DNA from: Pseudomonas silvicola
GTDB lineage: Bacteria > Pseudomonadota > Gammaproteobacteria > Pseudomonadales > Pseudomonadaceae
Direction of reading: 5' to 3'
Assembly: GCF_026651855.1 (NCBI RefSeq)
Contig: NZ_CP093281.1
Location: 806,001-870,000, forward strand
DNA length: 64,000 nt
Part shown: piece by piece, positions 29,657 to 37,981 of the stretch
Layout of the letters: each line of letters opens with the position of its first letter
Position numbering within the stretch: the stretch's first letter is position 1
Made by a program: the position numbers and the translations under genes
The notes under the pieces: generated by a model
Told to the model about the DNA's origin: nothing
The model's database searches: none
The model's input: the letters and a program-made list of their open reading frames with translations, nothing else

Positions 29657-30489
29657 ATGTCTACCTCTAAAACACTTTTGATTACTGTAAGCAGCGGTTT
29701 CGGTCGTGCGCTGGCGCTGGAGGCCTTAGCCAAAGGTTATCGCGTGATCGGGACGGTGCGAAATGTAGAAGCTAAATTGGCATTTGAACAACTCCATCCG
29801 CAAAATGCGCTGGCGTTTGAACTCGATGTCACTCATTTCGCTGTTATTGATGACCTTATAGCCGACATTGAAGCTGATCAGGGTCCAATTGATGTTTTGG
29901 TCAATAACGCGGGTTATGGACACGAAGGGATTATGGAGGAGTCCTCGCTGGAGGAGATGCGCCACCAATTTGACGTTAATGTATTTGGTGCCGTGGCGAT
30001 GATCAAAGCCGTATTGCCCTTCATGCGCCAACGGCGTCGCGGGCATATCCTTAACATCACGTCGATGGGCGGATTTATCACCATGCCGGGCATTAGTTAT
30101 TACTGTGGGAGTAAGTTTGCGCTGGAAGGAATCTCAGAAACTCTTAGCAAAGAACTCGCCGCATTTAATATTCATGTAACGGCCGTTGCCCCCGGTTCAT
30201 TCCGTACTGATTGGGCTGGCCGCTCCATGGTGCGCAGCGCACGCAGCATCAGTGATTATGACGCGCTCTTCGATCCTATTCGACAGGCACGAGAGGAGAA
30301 AAGTGGTAAGCAAGCAGGACCTCACAGAAAGCCGCCCGCGCGATGCTGGCTATTATTGAAAGCGATATCCCACCTGCGCATTTGCTGCTCGGCAGCGATG
30401 CATTAAAGCTGGTGAAGGATAAACTTGTGGCGTTGAATGCAGAGATCGAGGCGTGGGAAACGCTGACACGTTCAACAGATGGTGATTAG
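29657..30489 (+). pseudogene. short-chain dehydrogenase, one frameshift and a deleted Gly codon
   Basis: The ATG at 29657 reads MSTSKTLLITVSSGFGRALA. The usual TGxxxGxG cofactor motif lacks its first Gly (T-VSSGFG), an in-frame loss of one codon. NVLVNNAGYG-type NNAG, the catalytic ITSMGGF Ser, YYCGSKFALEG (YxxxK) and VAPGSFRTDW follow. A frameshift near 30300 moves the tail to KAARAMLAIIESDIPPAHLL and a stop at 30487. About 277 codons. Confidence 0.75.
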
Positions 30490-30554
30490 TGACCTTTGCA
30501 GGAATGTAATAGCAATTAAAATATTGGCGGGATCAAATGATTAACATTGAATTT

Positions 30555-30576
30555 AAAGCCCCAATTTAGGGGCTTT
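30555..30576. terminator. bidirectional terminator between the SDR and the toxin-antitoxin genes
   Basis: AAAGCCCC, AATTTA loop, GGGGCTTT: a perfect 8-bp stem flanked by A and T, able to act in both directions. It is immediately after the convergent stops. Confidence 0.8.
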
Positions 30577-30580
30577 AGTA

Positions 30581-30907
30581 TTACTGAAGAACACTCAAAC
30601 CTTTACGATCAATAATATTGAGCAAACGCAGCGCCGCGCCGTTAGGTTTTTTCTCTTCACGTTCCCATTTGATTACCGTTGCGACTGACATTCCAACGCA
30701 AGCCGCCAGCATTGCTTGACTTAAGCCCAAGCGCTCACGCAATTCTCTAATAGCCTGGCCCGACATCATAGGCAGAACAGGCAGTGTCGCTCGCAACTCG
30801 CGCAATCTTACCCTGGAGTCAATTTTTTCTTTAAGATCATCTGAGATGACGCCAATTTCATTGAAATCATGTGCGATTTCCTGAAGATCCTTAAGGTAAT
30901 TAACCAT
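30581..30907 (-). CDS. HigA-like antitoxin, XRE HTH
   Basis: Intact, 108 codons from the ATG at 30907 (MVNYLKDLQEIAHDFNEIGV). The C-terminal half is an XRE HTH: IRELRERLGLSQAMLAACVG, then MSVATVIKWEREEKKPNGAA, the recognition-helix pattern of HigA/NadS-type antitoxins. The N-terminal half is the likely toxin-binding segment. Its ATG lies 8 bases inside the toxin gene, giving translational coupling with the toxin first, as in higBA. Confidence 0.8.
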   Translation of the reverse strand: MVNYLKDLQEIAHDFNEIGVISDDLKEKIDSRVRLRELRATLPVLPMMSGQAIRELRERLGLSQAMLAACVGMSVATVIKWEREEKKPNGAALRLLNIIDRKGLSVLQ

Positions 30908-31280
30908 CACACTGCACCTCTCGCATTTTCCCCGCCCTAATCGCTCGTCTTGCTTGTTCAGTGGTGAGATTGAATAACTCTTTGGCAACTTGCTTATAAA
31001 GTAGCAGTTCAGTTTCGGTCATTTCTCGTATTGTGCTTTTGACTGCTGACTTTGCATACCCATTTACAAAGAAGAGGTGCTTATCAATTTTGAAAGCAAT
31101 GACAGCTCTGGCACCACTACTTTTACCTTTGGTTAAGGGAATGCGTTTCTTATATACCCCGCCTAAATTAGCTTCATATCGACCCGCGATAACTTCTAAC
31201 GCTGCAATGCATAGCTTGCCGTCGTCAATCCCATCAGCTTTGGTATTTCTGTCGAATGGTTTTAAAACATAAATTGCCAT
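30900..31280 (-). CDS. RelE/HigB-superfamily toxin
   Basis: Intact, 126 codons from the ATG at 31280 (MAIYVLKPFDRNTKADGIDD), chosen because an upstream in-frame Met lacks a ribosome site. Blocks LCIAALEVIAGRYEANLGGV, YKKRIPLTKGKSSGARAVIA and FKIDKHLFFVNGYAKSAVKS match the RelE-like group of phage-type toxins (PF06296), which act as ribosome-dependent mRNA interferases. The order toxin then antitoxin, with overlap, is typical of HigBA. Confidence 0.8.
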   Translation of the reverse strand: MAIYVLKPFDRNTKADGIDDGKLCIAALEVIAGRYEANLGGVYKKRIPLTKGKSSGARAVIAFKIDKHLFFVNGYAKSAVKSTIREMTETELLLYKQVAKELFNLTTEQARRAIRAGKMREVQCDG

Positions 31281-31334
31281 GGTGTCTCCTGACTGTGATT
31301 CGATAAGGACGCTCCTTGTCCACACATGCAATAT

Positions 31335-31355
31335 CTATAGTACTAAGTACCATAG
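31335..31355. promoter_or_regulatory. near-perfect palindrome, autoregulatory operator of the toxin-antitoxin operon
   Basis: CTATAGTACT (31335-31344), one central A, AGTACCATAG (31346-31355): nine of ten positions pair. It lies 55 bases upstream of the toxin start, where HigA-type antitoxins bind. Confidence 0.65.
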
Positions 31356-31556
31356 GTTAACTCAACCTCTCTCTTATTAGCCCAGACATCAAGTTTAAAT
31401 GCCCCGAAAAGAGTGCTTTTAAAGCATTTGTATTAATAGACTAGCACTTTTTGCAAACAGCTCCCTGATGGATAACCTTATTCCTGTACAACAGGCTTTT
31501 CTTTGTATAACTTTAGTGGGCCTGGTGCTCATTAGTTAACCTGGAGGATGGAACCA

Positions 31557-31798
31557 TGCGTCGGGTAGAAAACCTGCTATCAACGTCGGATGCGATTACG
31601 CGTTATTTTAATGAGTTCCCTGCCTTCTAGCAGAAATCTACGGGTAAATCGTTGGAGAAATACTGCGCTCAGGCCGTTCACTGAGTCCGCAAAACGATCT
31701 GCACCAAGCTGATTTGCCGACTGGAACAGGCAAACAGCCCGGAAGAAGAGTTGCACTACCAACAGTTAATTGGCCTGATGTTTACCTCCGAGCGATGA
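31557..31798 (+). pseudogene. ycgZ: YcgZ-like regulatory protein with two in-frame stops
   Basis: One frame from ATG 31557 to TGA 31796-31798 reads MRRVENLLSTSDAITRYFNE, a stop (TAG), SLEKYCAQAVH, a stop (TGA), then ICTKLICRLEQANSPEEELH and YQQLIGLMFTSER. E. coli YcgZ shares DSAGAITRYF, KSLCAKLLCRLEHA and HYNALIGLLF. Unlike most loci here the frame is kept and two codons are nonsense. YcgZ is a small connector of the BluF/BluR biofilm circuit in E. coli. Confidence 0.7.
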
Positions 31799-31922
31799 TC
31801 CTGAGAACTTACGCACCGATCTGACATCGAACAAAGTGGCTTCCGCCTCATAGGTTATTTCACGTTAGAGCTGAATCCACTTTGTTACCTGTCGCAGGTC
31901 GTTGCGGTAACAGAGAACGTGT

Positions 31923-32145
31923 ATGAACAAGTAAAGATGAACGATTAACTGATATCGTCATGGGCGATGCCGTACTGCAGCTGCTGAAAAAGGGGCCGGT
32001 GACGAACAGCGCCCTGCTCGATAAGCTTCGTTTGATGGCGTCCATTGAGCCCGATTCTGGCCGCCAGCACTTAGCCGGAGCGATGGCAGAAGCTCCTGAA
32101 CAGCGTAATCTACCAGCAAAGCATGGCACTCAAAGATACCAATAA
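31923..32145 (+). pseudogene. ariR: AriR/YmgB-family biofilm protein, frameshifted
   Basis: An ATG at 31923 reads MNK and then the frame breaks; the conserved part is IVMGDAVLQLLKKGPVTNSA, LLDKLRLMASIEPDSGRQH and LAGAMAEA. This matches AriR/YmgB proteins, where a GxAVxxLL helix and a KL...E..D..R helix form the dimer core. The C-terminus is uncertain (the true stop may lie up to 32190). Immediate proximity to ycgZ repeats the E. coli ycgZ-ymgA-ariR order, with ymgA not seen. Confidence 0.55.
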
Positions 32146-32281
32146 CGTCACACACATTTTCGCAACCGCGATAATACGGCAAAGACACACAGCATTGAAA
32201 TCGGGGCCTCAAGGCACCCTCTTGTTAATGAAATTTTCATAACTTATACGTACCTAACCCATTGCAGCCCTTTGTCGGACA

Positions 32282-32566
32282 CTACGCTTTCAATTCACCA
32301 TGCTGTTGCAGCTCATAATCGATAAAGCGTAATCATCGCACGGTAAACCTGCCAATAATTTCCTCAGCTAACCCCTGCGCTTTTGCCTGACCTCTCACTT
32401 TATCAATCACCTGTTGACACGATCGAGCGCGTACTGCGGCGCGGTCTTGTTTAAACTGTGCAGCGGCCTTAACACACTCTCCACGCCGGGCAATCAGTGC
32501 CACCAGTTGTTGATCCACTTGATCAATTTCTTCCCTGACTGCATCAATAGAGTCAAATTCCATCAA
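32282..32566 (-). pseudogene. chorismate mutase (AroQ type), frameshifted
   Basis: From 32566, MEFDSIDAVREEIDQVDQQ with LVALIARRGECVKAAAQFKQ carries the AroQ helix-1 residues (R-x-I-D-x-D-x2-L and L-x3-R-x4-A). VIDKVRGQAKAQGLAEEIIG forms helix 2 and RFYRAMIT then FIDYELQQHGEL in shifted frames forms helix 3. About 94 residues. It resembles the single-domain PchB-like chorismate mutases. Three indels. Confidence 0.7.
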
Positions 32567-32587
32567 GATTTCTCCTTTATAAATGGG

Positions 32588-33188
32588 TTATCGCGAACTG
32601 ATGAGCAATTTGATGCCCAGGCAAACAAAGCTCAACGCAAAGATTCGGTTCATAAAGCGCATCACGCGGTTTTTCGAGCACCCGACGCCTCATCAGCGCG
32701 GCAAAGCGCCATACAACATAAAGATGAAAAGCGTGAGCAACATAAAAATAGCACTAAGTACTAACATATCTTGTGTCGGCGTCGAACTCTCTGAAGCGAT
32801 AAATTGCGGTAAAAAGCCAGAAAAACAGCGATAACTTAGGTTAAAGAGATTGAGTAACAGAGCATGGTTAATAATACGCAATGCGGATTTACTTCCACCT
32901 CCGTGGTCGTGACGTCCGCTCACGTAGCGCCATCCACGCCATGTAGAGCAGGTAGCCAACGCCGATTGGCTTCACATGTTGAATGCGAAGTCACTGGTAT
33001 GAAAAATAACGGCTAATCCCAGCAATGCAGCGTAGATGCGGCACAATACCGAGCGTGCACCCTAAAGCCGTAATAAAACTGACACGCATTCCTCGATTCA
33101 GACCGCTGGCGATAGTTAACATAGCCCCAGGGCCCGGTGACATCACCACCACCAAAGTAGTGACATAAAACTCTATTCCAGCGTGCAT
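32588..33188 (-). pseudogene. LysE-family amino acid/metabolite exporter, frameshifted
   Basis: The start at 33188 reads EFYVTTLVVVMSPGPGAMLT, containing the SPGP motif of the LysE/RhtB family at the end of helix 1, then SGLNRGMRVSFITALGCTLG. Later frames give LLNLFNLS(NP), MLVLSAIFMLLTLFIFMLYG, a LMRRRVLEKP loop and GIKLLISSR at the stop 32588. About 205 codons with several indels. Same strand and downstream of an AraC regulator. Confidence 0.7.
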
Positions 33189-33265
33189 TTTTAATCCCTC
33201 AGTCGAATGTATCGCCTGAGTATCAATTCACGAAATGCCAGCGTCTTGAACAAAATTGCAGAGGA

Positions 33266-34092
33266 TTACAGCAGAATGGCTTTTTGATAGCGTGCCGGCG
33301 TGATACCCATTTGGCGCGAGAATGCACGCGTGAGGTGGCTTTGATCGGCAAAACCACTCATAACAGCGGCATCAGCCACACTATTCCCTTTTGCCAGCCA
33401 TTGTCTTGCATTACGGACGCGCAACTGCATGAGATAGGCATGGGGCGTCATTCCAACTTCACGAGCAAAACTGCGCAAAAGTTGGAATCGACTTAGCCCA
33501 CACAACGTTGCCAATTCACTCAGGCTCGTCTGACGTGATGGAGCATCATCTAAATATTGCTTTGCCCTTTGTATCGTGGGTGTCATGTTGGGCGGGAAAG
33601 CCAAGGTCAGAAGGTGGTGATGACAGAGGTGCATTAAGCATTGTAATAACGTCTCTTCCAGAAAACCCGGTTCAACCTTGGTCTGATTTAGGGCGAAAAA
33701 TAGCTGAAACAGACGATGGCTCAGAGAGTTGTCTCTGACTAACGGCTTGAGCACTGCATCGGCATCACTCCTCTCCATCCGTAACTCCTGCCACAACAGT
33801 TCAGGTTCCAGATAGACCATCTGCCAGCTACGCGCCTTTAGCGGCATACCATCGTGCACTTCTCCCGGATTGACAATAATCACATCTCCAGGACCGGCCT
33901 CTATCTGCCCCAGCAGGCTCCATGAGCGCTGTGCACCTTGCGAGATGACACCAATCCCGAAGTGATCATGGAATGGCGCGGAAAGGTATGTTCGCTCTGC
34001 AGCGCCATGGCCTCTGTACCCGCCATGGGGCTATGCAGAACGCGTGACAAGTGGACGGGATTTACCAACGTCGTTTCTCCACAGATACACAC
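33266..34092 (-). pseudogene. AraC-family regulator with cupin sensor domain, frameshifted
   Basis: The N-terminal part in broken frames is VNPVHLSRVLHSPMAGTEAM, HSHDHFGIGVISQGAQRSW and VIIVNPGEVHDGMPL (AraC-binding cupin with NPGEVHDG). The C-terminal 200 residues are intact: TIQRAKQYLDDAPSRQTSLS, ELATLCGLSRFQLLRSFARE and GFADQSHLTRAFSRQMGITP form the two HTH units. A GTG at 34092 is the best start. It lies 77 bases before the LysE gene and probably regulates it. Confidence 0.7.
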
Positions 34093-34300
34093 TGCCCTCT
34101 ACTTTAGCGCCTTTTCCTCTCAGCAGAAAAAAAACCGCAGGGATTTTGTACGATGTTGTGCTAACGTCAGATTTATTCCCCAATCTGCCGCGAGCCGATG
34201 ATGTCTTGGTTCATTCCGTTGACCACAGTGACAACCACCACCGCATTCGTCGGCGGCGTGAGTGTATCTGTAGCAAAAACGTAAGCGTACAGAATCCTCA

Positions 34301-34322
34301 CCCCGTCAGCCAATGGACGGGG
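34301..34322. promoter_or_regulatory. GC hairpin in the leader of the isochorismatase gene
   Basis: CCCCGTC (34301-34307) and GACGGGG (34316-34322) pair perfectly around an 8-base loop. It ends 38 bases before the ATG at 34361 and lacks a T-run, so a leader element or operator is as likely as a terminator. The 34093-34300 interval shows no gene. Confidence 0.3.
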
Positions 34323-34360
34323 ATTGTCTCCGTTCATCACCCAGTGAAAGGAGACACACC

Positions 34361-34892
34361 ATGCCATCCTCAAGTAAAAAGCGCTATTGATTGTCGATAT
34401 GCAGCACGGCTTGTTTTTTTGCGCCGCAGCAGCCATTTGCCGCAGAAACTTTGCTGAACAATATCAACACGTTGATTGCCCGTGCACGCGACGCAAAAGC
34501 TCCGATCTTTGCTGCTCGCCATACCGGGCCTGAGGGAACACCTCTTGCCGAGAGCAGTCCGCTCACGTATTCCACAGTTGGCGATAGATACCGAGTTGGA
34601 TGGTGTGTTTGTGAAACGCTACCCCAACTGTTTCCGTGGCACGACGCTCCACTGGCTGCTACAACTCGCCGGAGTTGAAGAGTTGGTGATTTGTGGTATG
34701 AAAACAGAATATTGCGTGGATACGACTTGCCGGGCAGCGGCAGACTTAGGCTTTCGCGTGGTATTAATGAGCGATGCACATAGCACGACAGACAACGGGC
34801 AGATGAGTGCATCCCAGATCATTGCCCATCATAACCAAACGCTATCGGGTCCGTTTGCCCAACTGGCGGCTACGGCTGACGCGCTTATTTGA
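34361..34892 (+). pseudogene. isochorismatase-family cysteine hydrolase, frameshifted
   Basis: The ATG at 34361 follows AAAGGAG. Blocks are LLIVDMQHGLFF (catalytic Asp in DMQ), ETLLNNINTLIARARDAKAP, VFVKRYPNCFRGTTL (catalytic Lys) and LVICGMKTEYCVDTTCRAAA (catalytic Cys in YCVDTT), ending in FAQLAATADALI. All three residues of the Asp-Lys-Cys triad are present. Length about 177. Three indels. Such enzymes hydrolyse amides or isochorismate; the substrate is unknown. Confidence 0.8.
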
Positions 34893-35057
34893 ATGTTTGG
34901 GCGCGGTCAATATCGCGCCCTGACCTCAGTACCGCGCGCCCGCTGAATCCACCCAGTAAAATACTTTGATAAACCTGTGTGCTGGATTCTCCTCCTCATT
35001 CATCAAGCGCGAGATAAAAAAGGGGTAAAGAAAACGGGTGCAGGCATAAAAATCAGA

Positions 35058-35408
35058 CTACATCAATTGTATGCCAAAGCGCTTTAGCAACGTTGCCCAC
35101 AGGACAAAAAGCACGATAGTTAACAGGCAACTCGCCACCAGCGTGGGCCAAAATCCCCAGCGCTGATAGAGAAATGGAAAGGCGACAAACATCGGCAGGG
35201 TTGGCACCACGTACCAGAAGGTATACCAGGCGTGGCTGGCGATCTTTGCCTGGCTCTGACCTTCCAGCTTCATCCAGATCAGCACCAATATCGTCACTAA
35301 TGGCAGCGCCGCAATCAACCCTCCGAGACGGTCACTGCGTTTCGCCACTTCAGAAATCAGCACCACCATGCCCGCCGTGATGGCGTATTTTACGATGAGC
35401 CACAGCAT
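35058..35408 (-). CDS. DUF3147 inner-membrane protein
   Basis: Intact, 116 codons. Four membrane segments: IVKYAITAGMVVLISEV, GLIAALPLVTILVLIWM, TFWYVVPTLPMFVAFPFL and TLVASCLLTIVLFVLWATL. The RSDRLGGLIAALPLVTIL block is the signature of DUF3147. Function unknown. Nine bases separate it from the end of the upstream rcnR gene on the same strand, so the two may be cotranscribed. Confidence 0.8.
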   Translation of the reverse strand: MLWLIVKYAITAGMVVLISEVAKRSDRLGGLIAALPLVTILVLIWMKLEGQSQAKIASHAWYTFWYVVPTLPMFVAFPFLYQRWGFWPTLVASCLLTIVLFVLWATLLKRFGIQLM

Positions 35409-35417
35409 GGTTTGCTC

Positions 35418-35692
35418 CTACTTCAGATATGAACGAATAACGCTGACAATCTCTTCCAAATCCTGAGCGCGCTCCGCTTCGGTGGCAGATTCATTCATCA
35501 GGTGCTCTCTGATATGCCCTCCAGCAGTTCTGCCATTAGACCATTAACTGCCCCGCGTACCGCTGCTACCTGCTGCAACACTTTTAGGCACTCCTCACCC
35601 GATTCTAATGCGGTCTCGAGCGAAGCTGCCTGCCCTTTAATACGACGTACGCGGGTTAACAGGCTTTTCTGATGCTTGAGTGTATGGCCCAT
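35418..35692 (-). pseudogene. rcnR: RcnR nickel/cobalt-responsive repressor, one frameshift
   Basis: From 35692: [20 protein letters not shown], then [20 protein letters not shown], the CsoR/RcnR four-helix signature. Restoring one G near 35515 gives [19 protein letters not shown] and LEEIVSVIRSYLK at the stop. Residues in the RcnR metal set are visible: His3, a Cys near 35 and the two His of the GHIREH segment. The divergent rcnA gene and the operator between them fix the assignment. It derepresses rcnA when Ni(II) or Co(II) binds. Confidence 0.85.
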
Positions 35693-35718
35693 TCTCGGCT
35701 CCTGTTGATCTTTATGTA

Positions 35719-35733
35719 TACTGGGGTATAGTA
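35719..35733. promoter_or_regulatory. RcnR operator
   Basis: TACTGGGGTATAGTA fits the RcnR site form TACT, G-tract, AGTA. It lies between the divergent rcnR and rcnA genes, 75 bases before rcnA. ATACT and AGTAT extend the dyad. Confidence 0.75.
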
Positions 35734-35807
35734 TATTTTCTTTGAATTTTTTGATTTTACGGCACTGCAATGCCGCTTTCAACTTATCACGACACGAGAT
35801 GCACACC

Positions 35808-36742
35808 ATGAATGATTTCGCTGCCCTGCTGAGTCAGGGCACGTCTAGCGCGTTGCTGTTTATCCCCAGCGCCATCTTGCTTGGGGCGTTGCACGGCCTG
35901 GAGCCGGGTCACTCTAAGACGATGATGGCGGCATTTATCGTCGCCATCCGTGGCAGTGTTCGCCAGGCGGTGATGCTGGGTCTGGCAGCCACTTTTTCCC
36001 ACACTGCGGTGGTATGGCTGATTGCGATGGGCGGAATGTATATCAGTCGGCAGTTTACTGCCGAAGCTGCCGAACCCTGGCTGCAGCTGATTTCAGGCCT
36101 CATTATCATTGCAAACAGCTGCCTGGATGTTCTTGGCGTACCGTCTGAAGCACAAGCGTGGCATCAGCACCACGATCATGAACATACGCAGGATCATCAT
36201 CATGAGCACGGGCATCATCATGAACATGAGCATCATCATGAGCATGGGCATCATCATGAGCATGGGCATCATCATGAGCATGAACATCATCATGGGCACG
36301 GGCATCATCATGAACACGGACATCATGGCGAATTGGCCAGGTTCGCGGAAGGTTCTCAGGAATATCAGATGCACACGAGCGCGCGCACGCGGAAGACATA
36401 CGCCGACGCTTTGATGGCCGTGAAATCAGCAATCTGCAAATTCTTCTCTTCGGCCTGACGGGGGGATTAATTCCCTGTCCCGCAGCGATCACGGTCCTCC
36501 TTCTCTGCCTGCAGGTGAAGCAGTTTAGTCTTGGTGCGGCGCTGGTGGTCTGCTTCAGCATCGGCCTGGCGCTTACGCTGGTGACCGTCGGCGTAGGTGC
36601 GGCGCTAAGTGTTCGGCATGTATCACGTCGATGGAGAGGTTTCGCCGATATTGCACGCCGCGCACCTTACTTCTCTAGTGCCCTGATTGCCATCGTGGGC
36701 GTCTATATGATGTTCCATGGCTACAGTGGCCTCACCCAATAA
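35808..36742 (+). pseudogene. rcnA: RcnA nickel/cobalt efflux protein with His-rich loop, one or two frameshifts
   Basis: The ATG at 35808 reads [20 protein letters not shown], then AILLGALHGLEPGHSKTMMA (the conserved HGLEPGHSK motif), LGLAATFSHTAVVWLIAMGG and LQLISGLIIIANS. A cytoplasmic loop of about 45 His-rich residues follows. After a break near 36370 come FDGREISNLQILLFGLTGGL, IPCPAAITVLLLCLQ and RRAPYFSSALIAIVGVYMM. These match E. coli RcnA. It exports Ni(II) and Co(II) across the inner membrane. Confidence 0.88.
36192..36326 (+). repeat. in-frame His-rich tandem repeat in rcnA
   Basis: About seven imperfect 18-base units of the form CATCATCATGAGCATGGG encode HHHEHG. They lie in frame in the cytoplasmic loop of RcnA. 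This would be the metal-gathering segment; the copy number is likely to vary between strains. Confidence 0.85.
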
Positions 36743-36759
36743 GGAATTATTTCCATTTC

Positions 36760-36930
36760 TGTAAAATCGCCTTGTACTGATGTCTGTATTTTTGAGGGAA
36801 AAATGGCTGGTGCCGCGCCTGTGGCCGTACGCGGCAAGACGCACACGAGTGGCGCAAAATGTCACCCTATCACCGCAAGGCGATTGAACGCGCATTGAAA
36901 GATCGCGTTGCGACGTTGCAAATAAAATAG
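36760..36930 (+). pseudogene. DUF1289 small protein, frameshifted
   Basis: Too short and broken to show as an open frame. Reading through two shifts gives SVKSPCTDVCIF, then NGWCRACGRTRQD and AHEWRKMSPYHRKAIERALK. The C-x-x-x-C ... GW-CxxCGRT pattern with EW is DUF1289 (PF06945). The start codon is missing (ATT where ATG is expected). The stop TAG 36928-36930 abuts the stop of the convergent LysR gene. Confidence 0.6.
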
Positions 36931-37803
36931 TCAGGTGCTTCGTTCAATCATGCGCACCAGCTTATTCACTGCGGGAGTACGTTCACGTTTACGATATAAG
37001 AACCAAATGGATGAAGGAATAACGGCTCCGGGTATTTCGCGATAAGTGATACCGGTTAATTTTAATTGAGTCACCAGAATAGCCGGTATTACCGCGACAC
37101 CATTACCTAATGCGACATTGGCCAGCACTTCATTTAAACTGCCCGCCGACCAGCTACGACTAAGAATAAACCCACCACGCTGTGCAAAGGTCACGGTGCC
37201 AGACACTTGTTCGGGCAAAATAAAGTTTTCCCCTTTAAGTTGCGCAGGTTCGATGGGTTGTTCCTGCGCAACCAGCGGGTGGTTATCCGGCAGTGCCAGT
37301 GCGAAGTGATCTTGCTCGACTTCAATGTATCCGACATCGGCAGGTAACGGCACAGGACCGCGCACAAAGGCAACATCAATAGTACGTTCACTGACCTGAG
37401 TGGCCAGTGTATCCATGACTGATTCACGTGCATTGATTGAGATATCAGGTGCGCTGGCGCTAAAGCTCGTCAATAACCGGGTTAAAATGCCTGATAATAG
37501 TGCGGATGCCACATAGCCCACGCGGATATAACCGCGTTCGCCGCGAGCGGCACTACGTACTCGGGATTTGGCCTGCTCGGCATGTTGTAGAGTCTCGCGC
37601 GCTTCCTGTTGGAAAATTTCTCCAATCTGCGTCAACTCGACTTTACGTTGAGTACGATAAAATAATGGCGCACCTAATTCTTCTTCCAATTGATTAATCT
37701 GCACCGACAGCGTCGGCGTGGATATATTAAGATTCTCAGCCGCCACGCCATAATGCAGCGTTTTTGCCAGTTCCAGAAAATAGCGTAGATGGCGTAATTC
37801 CAC
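36931..37803 (-). CDS. LysR-family regulator of the divergent DHA2 exporter
   Basis: Intact, 290 codons. MELRHLRYFLELAKTLHYGV, AAENLNISTPTLSVQINQLE and LGAPLFYRTQRKVELTQIGE form the wHTH; the effector domain starts GYIRVGYVASALLSGILTRL and includes TIDVAFVRGPVPLPADVGYI. Normal length. A LysR-type dyad is present in the intergenic region, 179 bases wide, before the MFS gene at 37982. Confidence 0.85.
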   Translation of the reverse strand: MELRHLRYFLELAKTLHYGVAAENLNISTPTLSVQINQLEEELGAPLFYRTQRKVELTQIGEIFQQEARETLQHAEQAKSRVRSAARGERGYIRVGYVASALLSGILTRLLTSFSASAPDISINARESVMDTLATQVSERTIDVAFVRGPVPLPADVGYIEVEQDHFALALPDNHPLVAQEQPIEPAQLKGENFILPEQVSGTVTFAQRGGFILSRSWSAGSLNEVLANVALGNGVAVIPAILVTQLKLTGITYREIPGAVIPSSIWFLYRKRERTPAVNKLVRMIERST

Positions 37804-37878
37804 GTTTGACCTCCTACTTATCTTGTGTGATGAAAATGTCGATCATTACCTGAAACGGAAACACCAGCAATATAAATG

Positions 37879-37899
37879 TTGTTAGTTTTTGCCTAACAA
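37879..37899. promoter_or_regulatory. dyad TTGTTAG/CTAACAA, probable LysR box
   Basis: TTGTTAG (37879-37885) and CTAACAA (37893-37899) are perfect complements with a 7-base spacer, a T-N11-A-type LysR site. It lies in the middle of the LysR/MFS intergenic region. Confidence 0.55.
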
Positions 37900-37981
37900 T
37901 AACTCCAGTACTGTTTATTGAATGACTTCCGTGATGGATTCAAGCTGTAAAGCATTCACTACCTTGCTCACGGGAGAAAAG

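Noticed and set aside
31557..31798. TGA in ycgZ as a possible selenocysteine codon
   Set aside because: A second in-frame stop, TAG, is present, there is no visible SECIS-like structure, and YcgZ is not a selenoprotein family.
36192..36326. Short regular repeats resembling a CRISPR array
   Set aside because: The repeats are contiguous 18-base units without spacers and lie in frame in rcnA.
36093..36561. Two long antisense frames over rcnA rich in Met or Asp/Ala/His
   Set aside because: They are the complement of the CATCATCATGAGCATGGG repeats and reflect codon symmetry, not genes.
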